From positions 1 through 6,840 of the forward strand of contig JAIJLI010000111.1 of assembly GCA_022722495.1 (NCBI GenBank): a stretch of 6,840 nt of DNA, read 5' to 3'. Below, piece by piece: positions 1 to 5,331 of the stretch (the stretch's first letter is position 1; every line of letters begins with the position of its first letter). The position numbers were made by a program, and so were the translations under genes. Source of the DNA: Dialister sp. GTDB taxonomy: Bacteria > Bacillota > Negativicutes > Veillonellales > Dialisteraceae. Below the pieces are notes generated by a model. The model saw nothing but the letters and a program-made list of their open reading frames with translations. It searched no databases and was not told where the DNA came from.

Positions 1-64
1 ATAAGGCTTCACCACTACGCAACTGCTGAGCTGCTTTCTTGTAATCAATTTCTAAGTTGTCCAT
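1..64 (-). CDS. IS256-family transposase, N-terminal fragment
   Basis: The ATG at 64-62 opens a frame that stays open to the window edge, giving 21 codons that begin MDNLEIDYKKAAQQL and continue RSGEAL. The pattern of an acidic start, then a helix with KKAA, then (K/R)SG and a short hydrophobic residue is what I know from the N-terminus of IS256 (mutator-type) transposases, where a GKDG segment normally follows. The DDE catalytic domain lies outside the window, so activity cannot be judged. The IS-like end at 102-125 and the hairpin just upstream support the call. Only 21 residues are visible, so the family assignment is moderate. Confidence 0.55.
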   Translation of the reverse strand, partial: MDNLEIDYKKAAQQLRSGEAL

Positions 65-71
65 AATATAA

Positions 72-112
72 AAACTGTGTTAAACTACTTTTATTGTAGC
101 TTGACACAGTTT
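72..112 (-). repeat. Hairpin in the IS leader, just upstream of the transposase start
   Basis: Bases 72-88 and 96-112 form an inverted repeat with 17-base arms and a 7-base loop (89-95). Fifteen of the 17 positions pair; the exceptions are 81/103, which can form a G-U pair in RNA, and 84/100. The stem ends 7 bases before the transposase ATG. In other insertion sequences, hairpins at this place limit translation from transcripts that enter from outside. That role here is inference; the pairing itself is seen directly. Confidence 0.7.
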
Positions 113-125
113 AATTTACACTCTC

Positions 126-156
126 TAGAAGTTACATATTTTTGGGTAAACTTCTA
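126..156 (-). terminator. Hairpin after the last operon gene, possibly an interrupted terminator
   Basis: On the minus strand this reads TAGAAGTT-T-AC, a loop of about 10 bases, then GT-AACTTCTA. That is an 8-base-pair stem, a one-base bulge and two more pairs. It begins 27 bases after the TAA of the last operon gene (183-185). No T-run follows the 3' arm, because the insertion sequence starts immediately there. It may be a terminator that the insertion cut off from its T-tract, or an AT-rich chance hairpin. Confidence 0.45.
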
Positions 157-182
157 CAGACTATTTTTATATACTGCTCTTT

Positions 183-2147
183 TTATTTTATAAATTTAAA
201 TGTATGTTTTTTATTATATATATCGTATACATTCAAAACATAACTTCCTTTAGGCAAAGAAGAAACTTCCACTTTATTACCAATAGTCAAAGCTTGCTTG
301 CCTATCACTCCTCCAACAGGTAATAGTGGAGTAATATTCATGTTTGCAATCAAGTTATTACCAGAGTTTCTTCTGTTCGATGCGATAACACTTATCTCTT
401 TGCTGTTATATCTAAATTCCACATTAATTGGAGAAGGATCCAAAGGAGCTAATGTATAAGGATAACTCGTGGTTGAACCATTCTTGTTATATGCAGTAAT
501 AGTAAAAGTTGTAGAAAAATCCTTATCTACTGTTGCTATAAAATAACCTTTTTTAAAATCCTTCACCTCATACAAATAGGGCATTTCATTATCTTCATCT
601 AATTGAGAGACAACAACTTTCGTTACACCTTCAAGATTATTTAACCCCACTTTAACTTCTCGTAAATATTCGTCTTCATCCTTTTGCTTTATTGTCGCAG
701 ACCTTGCTAACTCAACTCTTTGTGGTAGATAATCTAAAAGAAAATAATATGCAGTACCCTCTACTTTATGCGCTCCATTAGCATATCGTACGACCCTACA
801 TCTAAGATAACCATCACAGGAGCGTGCATAACTATCAATGTCATAATGAGGTTGAAACTCACTCACATTAATTTCATCAAAACTTTCTAGACCAGGCTCA
901 TAGTATACGTTATCCCAAGTACCATCATTTTTTAAAAAAAAGACTTCAAATCCAATAAAAGGCCTATTACTTTTGGGAATAAATTGGTCTACATAATTCC
1001 ACAAACTATCTTCATCCAAAAGCCCATCAGTTTTAGAATATGAATTTATTGACATTGCCTTTGCTGTATGATTAAGAGAGAATGCCCCCTTAAATGGTAA
1101 TATATTATTTGTACTTGAAACTTTCTCACCACAAGAATTTCCTTCGTTACCAATACCTACAGCAACTAGTCCTGTCCAATTTAAAAGACAACTAAACATT
1201 CTGTATGTATCATCACTAGCAATATCTCTCACAACTGTTCCTTTCCCAAATTCATATGAAAGCAATTCTGATATTTTTTTCGAAGATGTCGGAATAAAAT
1301 AATTCAAAGAACGTTCCTCATCCCAAACAGAAGGCGCATACAAAGAAACATTATAATCTCTATAATAGCCATCTTCTGCATGAACCAATATAGGGTTACC
1401 CATCGTTACTTCTTTATAAGCATTTGTAGGATTCTCGTCCAAAGACATCAAAATATGCGTTTCAAATGGAGTTGGACTAGCAGGGATATTCAGTTTTTCA
1501 GGTACTCGAATTTTCTTGCCACTCCAAACTAAACCAAAAGATTTTGCTATATCTCTTAATGCCATAGTTACAAAATCATAATGTTCTTGGTCTACAGTTC
1601 CATCCAAAGAACAAGAACAAAGATTCTCCAAATTATGATTATAATTGTAGTAGGTTATTGTTATTTCTGGCTCCATAAACATATTGGGCGTAACTCTCTC
1701 ATTAAATAACCCAGCTAATTTATAAGCCAACCCAAGCCATAATACAGCTTTCATTTGTGTCCAAGGAGAACGAGGAGTTAGAACATGATAGCCAAGAGCC
1801 TCTCCTGAACAGTTCTTTACTTTAAATCTCACATTTGAAAAGATTGACTGATTGGCATACTTAGATGTATTCTCATCCCAAACGGCTTTGATTCGTATCG
1901 GAAAAGTAGTAGGCAAAGCTTCCTCCCAAATTTCACAAGCTAACTTAAAAGCACCTTTCATTTCATAAGGCCAATTTCCCTCAAACTCAGGAATAATTTT
2001 GGTACCACCATATACTGAACGCACAATAGGCAATCCTATATTTTTGTCTATTACACTTTCGGAAGAATAAGACAAATCTTCTATTTCCTCTTGCGCCATC
2101 ATTGGCGATAAGGAAAATAGCATAGCTAACATCAATATCTTTCTCAT
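183..2147 (-). CDS. Exported zincin-like pseudoprotease with Ig-like and C-terminal sorting-type domains
   Basis: A 654-residue exported protein. Residues 1-18 are a signal peptide (MRKILMLAMLFSLSPMMA, then QEE). Residues 62-90 (A67, A70, W74, P83-I84) match the helix and strand that open the catalytic domain of secreted bacterial zincins. Residues 189-208 (YDF then LRDIAKSFGL) match their active-site helix, but HExxH has become R198-D199-I-A-K202, so both zinc-binding histidines and the catalytic glutamate are gone. YAPSVWDEERSLN (270-282) follows, with N282 next to where the family usually has a histidine. Residues 395-480 and 495-570 look like two beta-sandwich repeats, the second with an AYNKNG segment. 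The end (V627-EVSSLPKGSYVLNVYD, finishing KFIK) resembles a type A C-terminal domain of type IX secretion. Its start overlaps the stop of the gene before it (ATGA, 2147-2144), so it is the last gene of the operon. Protease activity is unlikely; the true role is unknown. Confidence 0.75.
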   Translation of the reverse strand: MRKILMLAMLFSLSPMMAQEEIEDLSYSSESVIDKNIGLPIVRSVYGGTKIIPEFEGNWPYEMKGAFKLACEIWEEALPTTFPIRIKAVWDENTSKYANQSIFSNVRFKVKNCSGEALGYHVLTPRSPWTQMKAVLWLGLAYKLAGLFNERVTPNMFMEPEITITYYNYNHNLENLCSCSLDGTVDQEHYDFVTMALRDIAKSFGLVWSGKKIRVPEKLNIPASPTPFETHILMSLDENPTNAYKEVTMGNPILVHAEDGYYRDYNVSLYAPSVWDEERSLNYFIPTSSKKISELLSYEFGKGTVVRDIASDDTYRMFSCLLNWTGLVAVGIGNEGNSCGEKVSSTNNILPFKGAFSLNHTAKAMSINSYSKTDGLLDEDSLWNYVDQFIPKSNRPFIGFEVFFLKNDGTWDNVYYEPGLESFDEINVSEFQPHYDIDSYARSCDGYLRCRVVRYANGAHKVEGTAYYFLLDYLPQRVELARSATIKQKDEDEYLREVKVGLNNLEGVTKVVVSQLDEDNEMPYLYEVKDFKKGYFIATVDKDFSTTFTITAYNKNGSTTSYPYTLAPLDPSPINVEFRYNSKEISVIASNRRNSGNNLIANMNITPLLPVGGVIGKQALTIGNKVEVSSLPKGSYVLNVYDIYNKKHTFKFIK

Positions 2148-3172
2148 AATTTAATTTTTTTTATTATTTTCTTATTGTCTGAATATAAAACTTGTATAAT
2201 ATAAAAACCATTCAAAGAAGCAGGAAATATTGTTGAAGGTTGATAATCTGTTGAACAATAACAACGTTTACCACTCAAATCAAACAACTGAACCTGTTTC
2301 CAAGCTGATGTGCTTTGCAGAATATGCCCAGATAAATTAAGCTGTTTAACAGCTTGCCTTGGTCCGTTGATTCCTGTGTAATAAGCATTTTCTAAGATTT
2401 TAACAATGTCTACAGGCATATAATTTTTAGCAAAAATTGTATCACTTTTTTGTGAGTAACCATACTTATTATAGGCCATATAGCAAATTCCTACATCCCA
2501 ATTTGTACCTATATCTTCCGTGAAATGATACACATCTTTTCCTATAGAGTCCACTTTGCAAGGTTTGATAGCCCATCCTGAAACTTCCTCAAAATTATCA
2601 CCTCCTACCCACAGCAAACCCGTTTGAACCATAAAAATAGTATTACAATTTTCACAACGAATTATACCATCATAATAACTCTCATAAATGTCCTTATTTT
2701 CATAATCAAAGTATGGGTAATTATAAGTGACATCTGTAAGCAATGGTCTAGGAGGCAAAGCATTAACATATACTCCCAACGTATCTGTTTGACCATTTTC
2801 TTCACTGACTATATATCCTTTAAAATAACGCGCAAGCCCAATGTCATATGTTCTTGCCATCTTAAACCAATCCTTGTCAAAAATACTTGTTGATAGTACA
2901 AATTGTTTCTCTAATTTCTGAGAAGAGGCACAAATTTTCTTTTCTACTCTGCGACCTTTAGCATCCCATATTATTTCTTCTATTAAAACACTCCATCGAG
3001 CAAACTCTTTGCTTTTCAACTGACAACAATAAAAAGTGTCAGCTTTAATAATAGGTATATCAGCTATTATTGGCACAGAACTTTCTTTCTGCGTAGCTAT
3101 AACTATATTCTGTGAATTAATATCCGCAAAACTAAATAGAGCTACTATTACTAATAATAAAATTTTGTTCAT
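2144..3172 (-). CDS. Exported protein with Ig-like repeats and type IX-like C-terminal domain
   Basis: A 342-residue protein I do not recognise by name. Residues 1-21 are a signal peptide ending INSQ. No protease-like region is present. Residues 58-150 (W60, then GYIVSEENGQTDTLGVYVN and LPPRP) and 165-250 (WDVGICYMAYNKYGYSQ) look like two beta-sandwich domains; both have counterparts in the C-terminal halves of the two flanking large proteins. Residues 275-342 (VQLFDLSGKRCYC, SLNGFYIIQVLY, KKIIKKIKL) are a good match to a type A C-terminal sorting domain. It has nine cysteines (49, 50, 81, 173, 176, 205, 230, 304, 306), including a CENC pair, which is many for an exported protein of this size and suggests disulfides or metal binding. 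It shares ATGA overlaps with both neighbours, so the three are probably translated as a coupled set. A non-enzymatic partner or binding role is inference. Confidence 0.75.
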   Translation of the reverse strand: MNKILLLVIVALFSFADINSQNIVIATQKESSVPIIADIPIIKADTFYCCQLKSKEFARWSVLIEEIIWDAKGRRVEKKICASSQKLEKQFVLSTSIFDKDWFKMARTYDIGLARYFKGYIVSEENGQTDTLGVYVNALPPRPLLTDVTYNYPYFDYENKDIYESYYDGIIRCENCNTIFMVQTGLLWVGGDNFEEVSGWAIKPCKVDSIGKDVYHFTEDIGTNWDVGICYMAYNKYGYSQKSDTIFAKNYMPVDIVKILENAYYTGINGPRQAVKQLNLSGHILQSTSAWKQVQLFDLSGKRCYCSTDYQPSTIFPASLNGFYIIQVLYSDNKKIIKKIKL

Positions 3173-4779
3173 CTTGCTAAGATCTTTCTAATTATAGTTT
3201 TACCCTTGTCACAAACTTTTAATATTATGACCTTTTGATTACCTATATTTATTGTCGAAACTTCATTCTTGACCTGTTTTAACTTACTATTATCCTCTTC
3301 AAGATTTAGTTCATTCTCAAACAAATCATCTATAGAATAATTCTCCTCTCCATATCGGTTTTTTACTTTTATATATAAAGCCGCATTCCCATAAGAATCT
3401 ACATTCTTAAGATGCAATCTTGTATAATATGGAGTATCAGAAAAATAGGCACATTCAATAGGGCTATATTCCTCTTCCACATAAGCATCTAGATAATGAC
3501 TTCCCTCATAATAGACATCAACATCAATATCAAAAAGATATGGGTCATCTGTTGGTATAATATTTACTTTATTAACTTTCAATATTGACGGTTTCAATTC
3601 TAAAGTCAAATTGTAAGAGTCATAAACACTATCATTTCCGACAATCCCCTTGAACGTGATGGTTGCATTTATATCTCCTTCTATCGTATGGACATACTTA
3701 TCATCTGTTATCGATGGCAACACAAAAGTTAGATTAGAAGATGTTAATCTTTCAACACCTCCATCCTTTAAAGGTAGACAGCATTCCCACATAGGTTTCT
3801 CAATGCCTTCGCTTGGGGTTACATGAAATATATGCTTCTTATATGCTGATGTAATTCCTGAGTCATCTATATCTTCCCCTATTATTTTAACTGTTTTTGT
3901 TCTTGATTTCCAACCAATTTCTCTTAAGATATTCGTTGTTAAACTATCTATTACCAATTCTACAGTTGGTTGTTCTTTAGAAGACATCAAAGTTCCATCT
4001 GCCAACACTCTATTGAGCGATTTGCTTTCTTCAAAAGTACTAGGAGCATATATTTTCCTAGATTCTTCCTTTCGCCCAAAATACACATACCCATTAGCCT
4101 GTTTTACAAAATTTCTCAACTTAGTTCTCTCTGTTTCAAAAATATCTTTTAAATAAATATCATCTTCAGAAAACAGACAAGACTCAAATTTTGTCTTTTC
4201 ATTTTTGATATAAAAGCCAAAGGTATCTCTTTTAGCATTATATTTTATAAATGAACCAAAACCTAAAACTCTAGCTATTTCCCTCAGCAAAGAGTAAGAT
4301 AAGTTTTTAACTGGAGTTGTGGATTTCGACAAACCTACATTCCAGACGGTTTTATTATTTATCTTTATTTTGGCATCTAACGAAGAATCGTTAGTACGAG
4401 TAAGTGCCTTAAAAAGAGCTGTCGGATAATAGAAACCATCTTCCATCAAATGATGTTGCGCCTCTGTATGTATATCTGAATTTCCTAAATCAGAATAAAG
4501 AAACTGTATATTAACAGTAACTCCGCTTGGAAGAAAGCTATTCCATACGTCTTTAGCCATATCAATAGCAACCATTAAGGAATCTGGCATATCATCAGGA
4601 TAGACTACATTTATGTAACCACCCCTCTGAGTAGACAAACGGCTTTTTTTCGCCCCATCAGAAGGTTTTATATATGACGTGGTTAAATCACAAACACATT
4701 CATGCTCCAAAGTTACGTATTCTTGAGCGTAACTATTCAATGCGATAATTGCCATCAACAATATAATCAGTCGTTTCAT
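3169..4779 (-). CDS. Exported zincin-like pseudoprotease with Ig-like C-terminal domains
   Basis: A 536-residue exported protein with a signal peptide at 1-18 (cleavage near SYA-QE). Residues 66-92 (MVAIDMAKDVWNSFLP, then VTVNIQ) match the start of secreted bacterial zincin domains. LLREIARVLGFGS (164-176) clearly matches the LLHEIAHxLGFGS active-site helix, with both histidines replaced (R166, R170) and E167 kept. IYAPSTFEESKSLN (243-256), TLM (263-265) and NILREIGW (283-290) follow in the family's usual order, but N256-R257 stand where a serine-histidine pair is usual. Residues 315-400 and 405-485 are two beta-rich, Ig-like segments, the second ending IKVKNRYGEE. The last 30 residues (INIGNQKVIILKVCDKG, ending RKILAR) look like only the final strands of a sorting-type domain. 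It lies 19 bases after the DUF3244-like gene and overlaps the next start by ATGA. Zinc-dependent cleavage is unlikely. I am confident of the fold resemblance, not of a function. Confidence 0.78.
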   Translation of the reverse strand: MKRLIILLMAIIALNSYAQEYVTLEHECVCDLTTSYIKPSDGAKKSRLSTQRGGYINVVYPDDMPDSLMVAIDMAKDVWNSFLPSGVTVNIQFLYSDLGNSDIHTEAQHHLMEDGFYYPTALFKALTRTNDSSLDAKIKINNKTVWNVGLSKSTTPVKNLSYSLLREIARVLGFGSFIKYNAKRDTFGFYIKNEKTKFESCLFSEDDIYLKDIFETERTKLRNFVKQANGYVYFGRKEESRKIYAPSTFEESKSLNRVLADGTLMSSKEQPTVELVIDSLTTNILREIGWKSRTKTVKIIGEDIDDSGITSAYKKHIFHVTPSEGIEKPMWECCLPLKDGGVERLTSSNLTFVLPSITDDKYVHTIEGDINATITFKGIVGNDSVYDSYNLTLELKPSILKVNKVNIIPTDDPYLFDIDVDVYYEGSHYLDAYVEEEYSPIECAYFSDTPYYTRLHLKNVDSYGNAALYIKVKNRYGEENYSIDDLFENELNLEEDNSKLKQVKNEVSTINIGNQKVIILKVCDKGKTIIRKILAR

Positions 4780-4798
4780 AACTCTAATTTTGTTTATA

Positions 4799-5155
4799 TT
4801 ATGGTAACTCTATTCCTCCTTGATACATACCATTTCCATCAGAAATGGTAATAGTAAATTTCCCATTCAACTCTTGTGGAATTTGAAAAGTCTTATCTAT
4901 AATAATATAGGTATATACTTCTCCTTCCTCACTTTCAAGTGTGAGCGTGTAACCAATCACTTGACTCGGCAAGGTCAATAGGTGGTCCACCAAATCAACA
5001 TTCAAAGGTCGTTTAGGTGCTCGGCTACCTTTGAGAGTTCCGTGAGTTGGTCTATCCAAGCTATACAATAATGTATAAGACTCGGCTCTAGAATGGATAG
5101 GACACAAAAGTAATGCCCCCCAAAAAACAATTAGGTTTGTTAATAATTTCTTCAT
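4799..5155 (-). CDS. Small exported DUF3244-like protein
   Basis: A 118-residue protein with a signal peptide at about 1-24 (KK, then a hydrophobic stretch with FWGALLL, cleavage after HSRA). C18 has leucine before it, so it is not a good lipobox. The mature part is about 94 residues and beta-rich. It shows the layout I associate with DUF3244 proteins of Bacteroides: a G-x-R-x-P-x-R-P segment (43-50), a hydrophobic strand (57-71), a charged turn SEEGEVYTY (75-83), then LNGKFTITISDGNGMYQGGIEL (97-117) as the closing hairpin. Such proteins often lie directly downstream of TPR/HTH regulators and upstream of exported proteins, as here. The family has no known biochemical role. It is the first gene of the operon and has its own promoter candidate at 5198-5229. 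No clear Shine-Dalgarno sequence precedes the ATG, which is normal for this phylum. Confidence 0.7.
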   Translation of the reverse strand: MKKLLTNLIVFWGALLLCPIHSRAESYTLLYSLDRPTHGTLKGSRAPKRPLNVDLVDHLLTLPSQVIGYTLTLESEEGEVYTYIIIDKTFQIPQELNGKFTITISDGNGMYQGGIELP

Positions 5156-5331
5156 AATCTCATTATTTTTAGCTTTTGCTTGTTTTTTATTCTACTACAA
5201 AAGTATAAAAATGCAGCAAACTACGCAAGAAAATTATCAATTTAAATTTTACCTATTTTTTACCACTCATACAAGACTCTCTAAATGAAGTGTTTACAGA
5301 GTATTTTACAAAAATTTTACTATGCTAGAAA
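5156..5331. other. Intergenic region between regulator gene and operon
   Basis: This 176-base AT-rich gap follows the TAA of the regulator gene. Apart from the promoter candidate in its downstream third, I see no RNA gene, no GC-rich terminator hairpin and no clear operator palindrome. A short inverted repeat (ACTCT and AGAGT, 5275-5301 approximately) has only five pairs and a long loop. Without a visible terminator, some read-through from the regulator gene into the operon is possible. Confidence 0.6.
5198..5229 (-). promoter_or_regulatory. Bacteroidetes-type promoter candidate for the operon
   Basis: On the minus strand, TACTTTTG (5205-5198) fully matches the TAnnTTTG -7 element of Bacteroides housekeeping promoters. 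CTTG (5229-5226) lies 20 bases upstream and matches the TTTG -33 element at three of four bases. Transcription would start near 5190, giving a leader of about 35 bases before the ATG at 5155. It is the only full match I found in the gap between the regulator gene and the operon. Confidence 0.55.

Larger units (their letters stand above)
1..125 (-). mobile_element. End of an IS256-family-like insertion sequence (partial)
   Basis: This is the 5' end of an insertion sequence whose remainder lies to the left of the window. The outer 24 bases (102-125), read on the minus strand, start GAGAGTGTAAATTAA and end in TGTGTCA. I recognise this type of terminal inverted repeat from IS256-like elements. 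A transposase-like reading frame starts inside it at base 64 and reads away from the end. The opposite end is not visible, so the inverted repeat cannot be confirmed by pairing. The exact boundary at 125/126 is inferred and could be off by a base or two. Confidence 0.6.

Noticed and set aside
2624..2893. Plus-strand open frame of 89 codons inside the middle operon gene
   Set aside because: It is the antisense shadow of a well supported exported protein; its composition (many I, T, N) is typical of a reversed AT-rich gene.
3169..4779. Active zinc metalloprotease
   Set aside because: The fold landmarks fit, but no HExxH motif is present in the protein; the cluster H104, H109, H110 does not have the spacing of a zincin site.
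5152..5163. Three-codon frame ATG-AGA-TTA-TGA overlapping the start of the DUF3244-like gene
   Set aside because: Such a short frame arises easily in AT-rich sequence; without expression data there is no reason to call it a leader peptide.
5275..5301. Inverted repeat ACTCT/AGAGT after the regulator gene as terminator
   Set aside because: Only five pairs, a 17-base loop and no T-run behind it.
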